Below are positions 1-8,298 of a DNA stretch of 64,000 bases, piece by piece. Under the pieces are notes generated by a model, which did not search any database, was not told the DNA's origin, and was given only the letters and a program-made list of their open reading frames with translations. The position numbers and the translations under genes were made by a program. This DNA is from Streptococcus infantis ATCC 700779 (GTDB lineage Bacteria > Bacillota > Bacilli > Lactobacillales > Streptococcaceae), in the NCBI RefSeq assembly GCF_000187465.1, contig NZ_GL732439.1:764729-828728 (forward strand). Direction: 5' to 3'. Each line of letters starts with the position of its first letter. Within the stretch, counting starts at the first letter, position 1.

Positions 1-66
1 ACTCTCTTTTATAAGTTTTCTTTAAGGATACTTTAATATGCTAGAGTAGAAAAGGAGGAACGTCTC

Positions 67-1041
67 ATGCGAAAGAAATTCTTTCTGACTAGTGCTGCAG
101 TTCTTTTAGCTGTTGCAACTTTGCAAAGCGCTCAGGCAGCTACTGATGTTCAAAAAGTCATTGATGAAACCTATGTTCAACCTGAGTATGTCTTGGGTTC
201 ATCATTAACGGAAGATCAAAAGAATCAAACACTTAAAAAACTTGGCTACGATGCCTCTAAAGATACAAAACAGTTGAAAACTATGACACCGGATGTCTAC
301 TCAAAAATTATGAATGTGGCAAATGATTCAAGTCTTCAACTTTATTCATCAGCAAAAATTCAAAAATTAGGAGAAAAATCACCACTTGAGGTCAAGATTG
401 AGACACCTGAAAATATCACTAAAGTGACGCAAGATATGTACCGTAATGCGGCTGTTACCTTGGGTGTGGAGCACGCGCGTATCACCGTTGCAGCACCAAT
501 TCCAGTTACTGGTGAAAGTGCCCTAGCAGGTATTTACTATTCCCTTGAGTCTAATGGTGTTCAGTTACCTCAGGAAAATAAAAACTTGGCTCAGGAAGAG
601 CTCAAGGCCTTGTCAGATATCAATGATGAAAACAAGGACAAATCTGGCTATGATGCCAATAAACTTAATGTAGCCCTTGCTGATATTAAGGCTGCTATTG
701 CTAAAGCAAAAGAGTCTAAGGGTGAACTTACAGAAGATGATGTTCGTAAGATTGTCGAAGATACCTTGAAAAACTACAAACTGGATCAAGTAGTTACTGG
801 CAACCAAGTCAATGTCATCATCAACTTTGCCTTTAATCTATCAAAGAGCGATATTCTTAACAACGAAGACTTTACTAAGACTCTAAAAGACTTGAAGCAA
901 AGTATCGTTGCACAAGCAGGTGATAGTTTCAGCAATATCGACCTAAACTTTGATGCCAATAAAGCTATTCAAGACGGTGGAAACATCCTTAGCTCAATTT
1001 GGCAAGCTATCCTTGATTTCTTCAAGAGTTTTGGTGCTTAG
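67..1041 (+). CDS. Secreted DUF1002 family protein
   Basis: 324 residues with an N-terminal signal peptide: a charged start (MRKKFF), a hydrophobic stretch to about residue 20, and an AQAA cleavage region near residue 24. The rest is soluble and lysine-rich, and matches the DUF1002 (YpuA-like) family of exported Firmicutes proteins, whose function is unknown. The start follows a strong AAAGGAGG ribosome binding site. A hairpin with a T-run (1064-1091) lies after the stop, so it is probably monocistronic. The family call is by overall pattern, including the HARITVAAP stretch. Confidence 0.8.
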   Translation: MRKKFFLTSAAVLLAVATLQSAQAATDVQKVIDETYVQPEYVLGSSLTEDQKNQTLKKLGYDASKDTKQLKTMTPDVYSKIMNVANDSSLQLYSSAKIQKLGEKSPLEVKIETPENITKVTQDMYRNAAVTLGVEHARITVAAPIPVTGESALAGIYYSLESNGVQLPQENKNLAQEELKALSDINDENKDKSGYDANKLNVALADIKAAIAKAKESKGELTEDDVRKIVEDTLKNYKLDQVVTGNQVNVIINFAFNLSKSDILNNEDFTKTLKDLKQSIVAQAGDSFSNIDLNFDANKAIQDGGNILSSIWQAILDFFKSFGA

Positions 1042-1053
1042 GTCAATTCATGG

Positions 1054-1059
1054 TATAAT
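1054..1059 (+). promoter_or_regulatory. Extended -10 promoter for rlmCD
   Basis: TATAAT preceded by TGG (extended -10 style). Transcription would start near 1066, inside the 5' arm of the terminator hairpin of the upstream gene, and 50 nt before the rlmCD ATG. No strong -35 is visible, which is usual for extended -10 promoters in streptococci. Confidence 0.5.
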
Positions 1060-1063
1060 AGAT

Positions 1064-1091
1064 GGTAACAGGATTGTTGCCGTCTTTTTTT
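1064..1091 (+). terminator. Intrinsic terminator of the DUF1002 gene
   Basis: GGTAACA and TGTTGCC form a 7-bp stem with one G-U pair around a GGAT loop, followed by a run of seven T. It lies directly downstream of the DUF1002 gene and overlaps the predicted rlmCD transcription start. Confidence 0.65.
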
Positions 1092-1103
1092 GTCGGATTA
1101 TAG

Positions 1104-2474
<1,371 letters not shown>

Positions 2475-2534
2475 ACATCTCGCTTTTACATTTCAAGGCG
2501 AGATGCTTCAAAGCTCCACTGGAGCTTTGAACTC

Positions 2535-2582
2535 CCACAGACGCATCATGTTGAGGCAGTACCACTGCTTGTAAAATATTAG
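2535..2582 (+). pseudogene. Remnant of an rlmD-type gene 3' end (copy 1)
   Basis: These 48 bases encode PQTHHVEAVPLLVKY followed by TAG, the standard C-terminus of an RlmD-family enzyme. The intact gene 61 bases upstream ends [16 protein letters not shown]. The nucleotide sequence differs from the intact gene, so this is the tail of a different rlmD allele or paralogue rather than a recent tandem copy. Two hairpins (GCGAGATG and CAAAGCTCCA/CTGGAGCTTTG arms) lie between the two ends. A related copy occurs at 11149, across the island. Confidence 0.75.
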
Positions 2583-2588
2583 AAACCT

Positions 2589-2768
2589 TTGAACGAAAGG
2601 GAGAATGAAAAGAGTGAAGGTAGCTTCTCTAATCGAATAGAGGGTAAGAATCAGAGTAATAGTTCAAGTTGGGCTTCTGGATACTATAGTATGACATGCT
2701 ATCAATCTATTTCAGAAGCTGGACAAATTGTAGTAACTTTCCTTGAAGGAATTGAGGTAGATTTATAA
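2589..2768 (+). pseudogene. Gene remnant, 3' part of an unknown ORF
   Basis: A 59-codon open frame with no ATG start, running to TAA at 2766-2768. It reads ...EGSFSNRIEGKNQSNSS and ends FLEGIEVDL. Serine- and asparagine-rich with aromatic residues, it looks like the C-terminal piece of an exported or surface protein. It begins directly after the rlmD remnant and is followed by a terminator (2771-2803), which suggests that the 5' part was lost when the neighbouring sequence was rearranged. Confidence 0.4.
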
Positions 2769-2770
2769 GA

Positions 2771-2803
2771 GACTGTGACTGGGAAGTTGCAGTCTTTTTA
2801 GAG
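2771..2803 (+). terminator. Intrinsic terminator
   Basis: AGACTG and CAGTCT arms around a loop, followed by TTTTTA. It closes the rlmD-remnant region before the 2865 gene, whose own promoter has extended -10 elements near 2811. Confidence 0.55.
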
Positions 2804-2864
2804 GTTTAATGGTATAATGAGATTATAAACGTGTATAATATTTAAATTCTCTGGAGGACGCATA

Positions 2865-3464
2865 ATGTTGAATTTAGTAAAAGGTCACCAAGTTAGCTTG
2901 GTAGAAAACCTATTTGAATCATTTACAAAGTTAACTGAACATCATTTGACGGCAAATGTACACGCAGAAAAAATATTAGAGGTTTTTCAACACTTTATTG
3001 CGATTCATGACGAGCCCTTGTTTTTTATTTTGGAATTGCCTGTCAGTATTGATAGAGAAAAAGTGATAGCAAAGAATATTATCAAGGAATCCCATAAGGA
3101 TGTTTATTATATTGATGGCTGTTCAAGAGAGGAATGCCTAGTACTGTTGATTAGATACGGTGATTTGCTTATTAATGATGGACTAAGTCAGTTTGGATTT
3201 GGTGGGCATAAAAGTCAGGATGAGATCATGCTTGATAGCTATAATGTTGTGACAATTTATAGTAAAGAACTATCGAAATTTAATGACTTTTTTGAACCTC
3301 ATAATATTCAATTTGTAGAAGAACTAGTGACAGCTTGGAAAACTTTTTCTAAGACCTCACCAGGAATCTCTGAACTCTATGAGAGTAATGGAAAAACTGT
3401 TTATGATTTGCCTGAAGAATTAGCTGAATGGGGAATATATTTAGCTGAAACTCGAACAGAATAG
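2865..3464 (+). CDS. Conserved hypothetical protein
   Basis: 199 residues, acidic and soluble, without signal peptide or membrane segments. The start follows a good CTGGAGGA ribosome binding site. The pattern LLIRYGDLLINDGLSQFGFGG is striking, but I cannot assign it to a named family. Size, acidity and position in a variable region resemble immunity-type proteins, which is inference only. It is the first intact gene of the island, on its own between a terminator and the operator-controlled module at 3578. Confidence 0.55.
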   Translation: MLNLVKGHQVSLVENLFESFTKLTEHHLTANVHAEKILEVFQHFIAIHDEPLFFILELPVSIDREKVIAKNIIKESHKDVYYIDGCSREECLVLLIRYGDLLINDGLSQFGFGGHKSQDEIMLDSYNVVTIYSKELSKFNDFFEPHNIQFVEELVTAWKTFSKTSPGISELYESNGKTVYDLPEELAEWGIYLAETRTE

Positions 3465-3577
3465 GCATATCTATAGGATTAGGAAGAGAATATTTCAATT
3501 CTCTAATACCGTTGGGATATTTTGTTACCAAATATAAAAAATTCCCATTTTTTAAATAATATATTATAAAAACACAG

Positions 3578-3607
3578 TTGACACAAGTGTAACACCTGTG
3601 ATAGAAT
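3578..3607 (+). promoter_or_regulatory. Promoter with embedded operator for the RHH gene
   Basis: TTGACA (3578-3583) and TAGAAT (3602-3607) are separated by 18 bp. The spacer holds the imperfect palindrome CACAAGTG-TAA-CACCTGTG (3582-3600, 7 of 8 positions match). A related element recurs at 3842-3860. The placement between -35 and -10 is typical of a repressor site, probably bound by the RHH protein encoded just downstream. Confidence 0.65.
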
Positions 3608-3625
3608 TGACTTGAGGTGAAGAAA

Positions 3626-3814
3626 ATGGCAACTGATAAAAATAGAATAATGATTAGCTTGGATGATAAAAATTTAGAGAAACTTGAAAATTTAGTCGAA
3701 GATGCAAGAGATAGAAGAGGAATGCGACTAACAAAGTCCCAGGTTATAGAATTGCTCCTAAATACTGTTGATTATTTCGATGATATTATGGGAGCTATTT
3801 ACTCAAAAAAATAA
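3626..3814 (+). CDS. Ribbon-helix-helix transcriptional regulator
   Basis: 62 residues. NRIMISLDDKNLEKLENLV near the N-terminus has the beta-strand plus helix pattern of CopG/Arc/MetJ ribbon-helix-helix proteins, followed by a second helix LTKSQVIELLLNTV. Such proteins bind DNA as dimers and often repress their own operon. The ATG at 3626 is preferred over the GTG at 3617 because AGGTGA sits at the right distance. It is followed after 62 bp by the R2K ATP-grasp gene, which has a second copy of the operator-like repeat in front of it. Confidence 0.7.
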   Translation: MATDKNRIMISLDDKNLEKLENLVEDARDRRGMRLTKSQVIELLLNTVDYFDDIMGAIYSKK

Positions 3815-3841
3815 CAGCAAAAATGCTATTATTTTTTTACT

Positions 3842-3860
3842 AACAGGTGCAACACTAGTG
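3842..3860 (+). promoter_or_regulatory. Second operator-like repeat, before the ATP-grasp gene
   Basis: AACAGGTG-CAA-CACTAGTG has the same arm-3-arm layout as the operator at 3582-3600, sharing a CAACAC/TAACAC core followed by GTGAT. It ends 16 bp before the start codon at 3877, next to the TAGGAG ribosome binding site, so a bound repressor could block the second gene separately. Confidence 0.5.
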
Positions 3861-3876
3861 ATGTAGGAGTGATAAA

Positions 3877-4641
3877 ATGGTTGTTTATATTAGACAAAGC
3901 AAACTACCAAGTGAAGTTTCAATTAATAAATACAATGCTCAAGTAGGTGCCTACTTACAAGGAGAAGAAGTTATTTTATATCAATCTTTTTCTGAAATAA
4001 AACAGTTAACAAGTGAAGATATAGTTGTAGATTATATAACGGAGACTAGAGCATTACTAAAAATGATGGGGTTAAACGTTCCGGTTTATGACTATCCTAT
4101 TGAGCTTAAAGAGTTTTATGGTCGAAAGATTTATGAAGGTGTTTTGGGAGAGATTGTAAATATACCTGATAATTGGGGAAAATTTATTAAGCCTAAAGCT
4201 GGTTCAAAAGTCTTTACTGGAAGAGTTGTTAACGGAACCCGTGATTTGATAGGTATTGGTTTACCTTTTGACTATCCTATATGGATTAGTGAGGTCGTAG
4301 AATTCATAGCAGAATGGCGTTGTTTTGTTTTAGATGGTAGCGTATTAGATGTTCGACCCTATACAGGTGATTATCATGCACAATTTGATCCTAGTGTAAT
4401 TGATGAAGCCATATCATGTTGGAAAGATGCTCCAATAGCTTATGGACTAGATATCGGTGTTACTCGAGATGGCAGAACACTTGTTGTTGAAGTAAATGAT
4501 GGTTATGCATTGGGAAATTATGGCCTATCTCCTTTAAACTCAATCAATTTTCATAAAGCTAGATGGAAAGAAATGGTAAAGCCTTATTTTGAAAAAAACG
4601 ATATTTTTACTATGCCTGAAAATGAAAATATAAGTTTCTAA
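3877..4641 (+). CDS. R2K-clade ATP-grasp protein (DUF4343-like)
   Basis: 254 residues. The C-terminal two thirds resemble the R2K (CDC123-related) ATP-grasp clade. Visible elements are the lysine in FIKPKAGSKVFTG (about 109-121), the two arginines in EWRCFVLDG and VLDVRPY, and the metal-binding acidic/amide pair in VVEVNDGYALGNYGL (about 207-221). ATP-grasp enzymes join a carboxylate to an amine or thiol through an acyl phosphate. R2K proteins are predicted to modify peptides or proteins and are common in phage and conflict loci. It is paired with the RHH regulator upstream under shared operator-like repeats and followed by a terminator. The substrate is unknown. Confidence 0.7.
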   Translation: MVVYIRQSKLPSEVSINKYNAQVGAYLQGEEVILYQSFSEIKQLTSEDIVVDYITETRALLKMMGLNVPVYDYPIELKEFYGRKIYEGVLGEIVNIPDNWGKFIKPKAGSKVFTGRVVNGTRDLIGIGLPFDYPIWISEVVEFIAEWRCFVLDGSVLDVRPYTGDYHAQFDPSVIDEAISCWKDAPIAYGLDIGVTRDGRTLVVEVNDGYALGNYGLSPLNSINFHKARWKEMVKPYFEKNDIFTMPENENISF

Positions 4642-4667
4642 AAGGAACAGAAGTAAATCTGTGTTTG

Positions 4668-4694
4668 ACTGCAACTAGTAAGTTGCAGTTTTTT
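4668..4694 (+). terminator. Intrinsic terminator after the ATP-grasp gene
   Basis: Perfect 8-bp stem ACTGCAAC/GTTGCAGT with a TAGTAA loop, followed by TTTTTT. It ends the two-gene RHH/ATP-grasp module, 27 bp after the stop codon. Confidence 0.8.
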
Positions 4695-4773
4695 ATTTTG
4701 AATAATGATATAATAGGATAAGAAAACAATGAAAACGCTATATATTTGAAAGTTGATTAGGAAAGTAGGAAGC

Positions 4774-5457
4774 ATGAAAACAATTGATATGATTATTAAA
4801 TCATCAACTGAGTTTTATAACGATTTGAAAGCTGATGAACATGATAGATATCGTTCATGGGAGCATTGTTATTCACATTTTATGACAGCTCGAAAAGAGA
4901 ATGATGTGAATCTTGATTACCTGAGTTTACAACTTGCATTTTATTTAGCAAGTTGGGGGATGTATCGAGGTTCTTCATTCTTATTACAAAAGGATTATAG
5001 AGTACATATACCTGTAGTAAGAGAAATCTTAAGCAATAAATATGATTCTCTAACAGGAATAGAGTGTAAAGATTTTAAAAATGAAACTAACCAAAAATTG
5101 CTAAAGGAAATAAATGCATTTATTGCTAATTATTATGATGTAATCAGGCATGAAGTGAGAGGTTCAGCCCTAAAAAATAACTTATCAGAAACATTAATCA
5201 CAAAGATACTGATGGGCACACTTGGTTGTGTTCCGGCATATGATAGATATTTTGTTACTGGAATAAGATCACAAAAGATTGCAAGTGGAACCTATAACAT
5301 TAAATCTATTTTACAACTAGTAGATTTTTATGAAAAAAACATGGAACAGTTAGATTCAGTTCAAAAAAATTTTAATGTTGCTGATATGCTATATCCTCAA
5401 ATGAAAATACTTGATATGGGATTTTGGCAGATTGGTTTTGACTTAGATAATAAATAA
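4774..5457 (+). CDS. Conserved hypothetical protein
   Basis: 227 residues from the ATG at 4774, which follows AGGAAG; a TTG at 4753 in the same frame is less likely. The protein is helical and soluble. Recognisable stretches are SLQLAFYLASWGMYRGSSFL, conserved in a widespread bacterial hypothetical family, and TKILMGTLGCVPAYDRYFV. No catalytic motif is evident and I cannot name a family with confidence. It lies alone between a terminator and a 300-bp gap. Confidence 0.6.
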   Translation: MKTIDMIIKSSTEFYNDLKADEHDRYRSWEHCYSHFMTARKENDVNLDYLSLQLAFYLASWGMYRGSSFLLQKDYRVHIPVVREILSNKYDSLTGIECKDFKNETNQKLLKEINAFIANYYDVIRHEVRGSALKNNLSETLITKILMGTLGCVPAYDRYFVTGIRSQKIASGTYNIKSILQLVDFYEKNMEQLDSVQKNFNVADMLYPQMKILDMGFWQIGFDLDNK

Positions 5458-5639
5458 CTATTTACATCTTAATCTGGAGCTAATTAATAGACTTACTTTT
5501 AAAAGGTGTGTTTTACCTTAAGAAACAGAAAAAAATAATAGTGAAATAGAGTTTAATATGTAAGCTGGAACTTGTGGTCAACCTTTCTTAGAATTATGGT
5601 GATTACCTTCAGATACAGTGTATTACATTATATAAAGAA
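5458..5639. other. AT-rich intergenic stretch
   Basis: No open frame, hairpin or known repeat is visible here. The promoter of the small peptide gene begins at 5640. Confidence 0.5.
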
Positions 5640-5668
5640 TTGACAGATTTAAATCTCTGAAGTATACT
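5640..5668 (+). promoter_or_regulatory. Near-consensus sigma-70 promoter
   Basis: TTGACA (5640-5645) and TATACT (5663-5668) with a 17-bp spacer: an exceptionally good promoter for the island. It predicts a leader of about 80 nt before the 5758 start codon, containing GGCTTTTAAGCC as a small hairpin just before the ribosome binding site. Confidence 0.75.
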
Positions 5669-5757
5669 AAAGTAGTCCAGTGGAAACATTGGATAGGGCA
5701 ACAATATACCCACCTATATATATTCTTGGCTTTTAAGCCTGAAAGGAGGTGTGTGCT

Positions 5758-5925
5758 ATGAACTTAACTGTCTTAATTGACTGGAAGTTCGTTGTTGCCC
5801 TTGGCACAGCTGCGGTTGCAACCATTTTCGCATTGAATATGGATTCTTCAGCAGCTGAGCGTGTTTCAATCCATGCGATTGAAGCTACTAAGGAGTTTGC
5901 AGTTGCTACTAAAAGCAACTGTTAA
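5758..5925 (+). CDS. Small single-pass membrane peptide, unknown
   Basis: 55 residues starting MNLTVLIDWKF, with one hydrophobic segment (about 11-26, FVVALGTAAVATIFAL) and an amphipathic charged tail ending in cysteine (KSNC). The ribosome binding site AAAGGAGG is near-perfect and the promoter at 5640 is strong. A terminator follows, so it is an independent transcription unit. Size and layout resemble a type I toxin, a bacteriocin-like peptide or a small membrane regulator. No double-glycine leader is seen and no antisense promoter is obvious, so the role is left open. Confidence 0.6.
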   Translation: MNLTVLIDWKFVVALGTAAVATIFALNMDSSAAERVSIHAIEATKEFAVATKSNC

Positions 5926-5942
5926 CTCCTATATACTTGGAG

Positions 5943-5975
5943 AAGCACATAATCTTAGGATTTGATGCTTTTTTT
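5943..5975 (+). terminator. Probable terminator of the small peptide gene
   Basis: AAGCA and TGCTT arms with additional pairing inside (AATC/GATT), followed by TTTTTTT. It lies 18 bp after the peptide stop codon. Confidence 0.6.
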
Positions 5976-6007
5976 ATTTTATAAAAATATTCAAGGTTAG
6001 AAAAATA

Positions 6008-7726
6008 ATGAAAAAAATTGACTGCTCATATATCTATAAAGAAGAAATTGATAAAAATATAAATATGCTAAAGCATTTTATAGAATCGTGGGTGAAATTC
6101 CACTCTATTCGTAATGAAGAACTTTTTCAATTTGCTGATGATGATTTCTATTTTTATCGTTTCGCAGTAGAAAGACAGGAAAAAGCTGCTAAAATATTAC
6201 TAACTAACATCCTTTGGCGGGTACTGAAGGAGTATAATATACCTGTAGAATATTCACATGATGCTCCATTTATTTTTATAATTAAAGAAAATCATGAACG
6301 AATAGGATATAGGTTAGCAGATTTCCTTGAAGATGAAGATATCAATAGTATTCTTAAATCTAATCATGTCGATAAAGCGTTTATCATTAGAACTTCAAAA
6401 GGTAAGCAAACAAATAAATTAATTGAGCTAGAGAATCAACAATATAAAGATACAAATGTAAATATAAGAGCATTATCTATTCAAGAATTTTATTTAAAAC
6501 AATTTGGTGAAGAAGAATATAAAGCGTTTAGTGATTCTATTGATGATTATTTAAATGTTACAAAGGAAATCACAGGTTATAAGTCTGTTAAATTTCTTTC
6601 TAATATGAATCTTGCTTCAATAAAAATTTTTGAACAGAAAAAACTTAAAGATTGGGATTATTTGAACTACAGATATCAGATTATTAACACAAGCGACAAG
6701 AAAGTCCAGAACTATTTATATCTCACTCAAAAAGATATTATTTTTGAAAATCTGGATAATATGCATAAATCGTATATTTTCGATAAATTACATGAAACAA
6801 TGTTAAGTTCGAACGAATATGCTACAAGTTTTATCACGTCGGAATGGCTTTATTATTCCTTTAAGGGTAAGAAGAACTTTGATTATACCTCTGTCGTTAG
6901 TGGATACTTAAAATCTATTGAACAGTTATTGTATAAGATTGTTATGCTCAATATTGATAACGATTGTAAAATAGCAATGAAACGAGATATGTTGAAAAAA
7001 GCTTTCAGACAGAATATCCCAGTTTTTGAGCTGATAGATAACAAATTTAATAAAGTTCCCGGAAATAAGCAGAGAAACAATTATAGGTTCACAAACTATC
7101 CATATATCGAATTTACGGAACATCATAAAGAATTCATGGATAGTTCTATTGGAACTTTTGAATATTTTTTAAGATGTAATAAGCATATTTTTTCAAATCC
7201 GGATAATGCAAAAACAGTTACTGACATGATTAGTTGTTTTAGAATTGAATGTCGAAACGGTTTCTTTCATACTCATAATTTAAATGATTGGGATTTGGTT
7301 GAAAAAATACGTAGAAATGCAATCTACCTTTATTTCGTTTTATTGGGATCATGTATTATTACAGAAGAGAGGAAACATGAGTTAAATCTTATTCACCATG
7401 ACCAATTTGATGAACTTTGTAAAAAGATCCGAGAATTCAATAGGTATAATCTATATTTTGTATTTGAATATGACGATGGCATAAAACAAAATCTAGTATA
7501 TGATATTCATAATAACACTATTGAATTTAATGATGATGGTGTAGAACATTATGATGGTCTTTTATTCTATAAAGTAGACGAATTCCAAGATTCCCTTAAA
7601 AAGATTGATAAAGGTGAGTTAGAAGATAAAAAACTTTATTTAACTAGAGATAATTTACCGAAAAAGATTTTGGGAATTCATAGAAAACATCGTAACTTTG
7701 AATTTGAAGAGATTGTTTTTGATTAA
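6008..7726 (+). CDS. Large HEPN-motif protein, candidate defence RNase
   Basis: 572 residues, soluble, very AT-rich codon use. Near residue 416 it has R-N-G-F-F-H (R416...H421) within a helical region, ECRNGFFHTHNLNDWDLV, which is the Rx4-6H signature of HEPN ribonucleases. The N-terminal third (about 70-180) contains a mixed alpha/beta region (DKAFIIRTSKG, VNIRALSIQEFY) that could be a sensor or nuclease fold; this part I cannot assign. HEPN proteins often act in abortive infection or toxin systems by cutting RNA. No neighbouring antitoxin is obvious. The HEPN call rests on one motif. Confidence 0.5.
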   Translation: MKKIDCSYIYKEEIDKNINMLKHFIESWVKFHSIRNEELFQFADDDFYFYRFAVERQEKAAKILLTNILWRVLKEYNIPVEYSHDAPFIFIIKENHERIGYRLADFLEDEDINSILKSNHVDKAFIIRTSKGKQTNKLIELENQQYKDTNVNIRALSIQEFYLKQFGEEEYKAFSDSIDDYLNVTKEITGYKSVKFLSNMNLASIKIFEQKKLKDWDYLNYRYQIINTSDKKVQNYLYLTQKDIIFENLDNMHKSYIFDKLHETMLSSNEYATSFITSEWLYYSFKGKKNFDYTSVVSGYLKSIEQLLYKIVMLNIDNDCKIAMKRDMLKKAFRQNIPVFELIDNKFNKVPGNKQRNNYRFTNYPYIEFTEHHKEFMDSSIGTFEYFLRCNKHIFSNPDNAKTVTDMISCFRIECRNGFFHTHNLNDWDLVEKIRRNAIYLYFVLLGSCIITEERKHELNLIHHDQFDELCKKIREFNRYNLYFVFEYDDGIKQNLVYDIHNNTIEFNDDGVEHYDGLLFYKVDEFQDSLKKIDKGELEDKKLYLTRDNLPKKILGIHRKHRNFEFEEIVFD

Positions 7727-7878
7727 CAATAAATTTTAATTGAATAGATAATTAGCTTTCAGAGTATTGTGTGCCACATATTAATTTTATTATTAGGGAA
7801 AGCGACTAGATAGCAGCCCATCAAGATATTTTAGATTAGATGATATTGCATTTGGAATTATAACAAAGGAGTACTAAC

Positions 7879-8223
7879 ATGCCGAAATATACCGACGAAG
7901 ATATTAGAAAATTAAATAAAATCACATTAAAAATTGCTGGTGATTATTTAGGTATAAGTTCACAGGCAGTTGCTATAGGTCTAAGAAATAATCTTCTTCC
8001 AATTGGTTTTGCTATTCATAACGAAGAAAGAGATAGACGTTTCACTGAGAGTTGGTCATATCATATTATCGCTGAAAGAATGATTTCATACAATCACGGT
8101 AAGCTATCAGAGATTCGTGTTGAAAATATTGAAACTAGTTTAGATAAAATCATAGAGGAATTTAACGGTTTAAAACAAGATTTACTTTTTATATTAAGCG
8201 AAAATGCAGAAGTGAAGAATTAG
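7879..8223 (+). CDS. HTH-like DNA-binding protein
   Basis: 114 residues. The N-terminal region (about 8-50), ITLKIAGDYLGISSQAVAIG followed by LRNNLLPIGFAI, has the pattern of an excisionase/MerR-like helix-turn-helix as found in phage and integrative-element proteins. The C-terminal third is predicted helical (ENIETSLDKIIEEFNGLK). The start has an AAAGGAG site. It lies 75 bp upstream of the 8299 gene. An excisionase-like or regulatory role is inference. Confidence 0.55.
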   Translation: MPKYTDEDIRKLNKITLKIAGDYLGISSQAVAIGLRNNLLPIGFAIHNEERDRRFTESWSYHIIAERMISYNHGKLSEIRVENIETSLDKIIEEFNGLKQDLLFILSENAEVKN

Positions 8224-8298
8224 AAGTTTTTGAATTTGCATTTTCGCTTGGTAAATATAAAAACGGTGATGTAAAGTATAAAGGTAAAGGTGTTTCAA

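Noticed and set aside
2486-2532. Hairpins after rlmCD as a strong terminator
   Set aside because: Perfect stems are present but no T-run follows; likely a structured remnant or an mRNA 3' stabiliser.
3582-3860. Operator-like repeats as a CRISPR array
   Set aside because: Only two copies, 260 bp apart with a gene between; no cas genes in the window.
5458-5640. Insertion sequence or BOX/RUP repeat in the gap
   Set aside because: No inverted termini, transposase fragments or repeat-consensus stretches were recognised.
5733-5918. Minus-strand open frame opposite the 55-residue peptide
   Set aside because: It lacks a ribosome binding site and promoter in that direction; the plus-strand gene has all signals, so this is its shadow.
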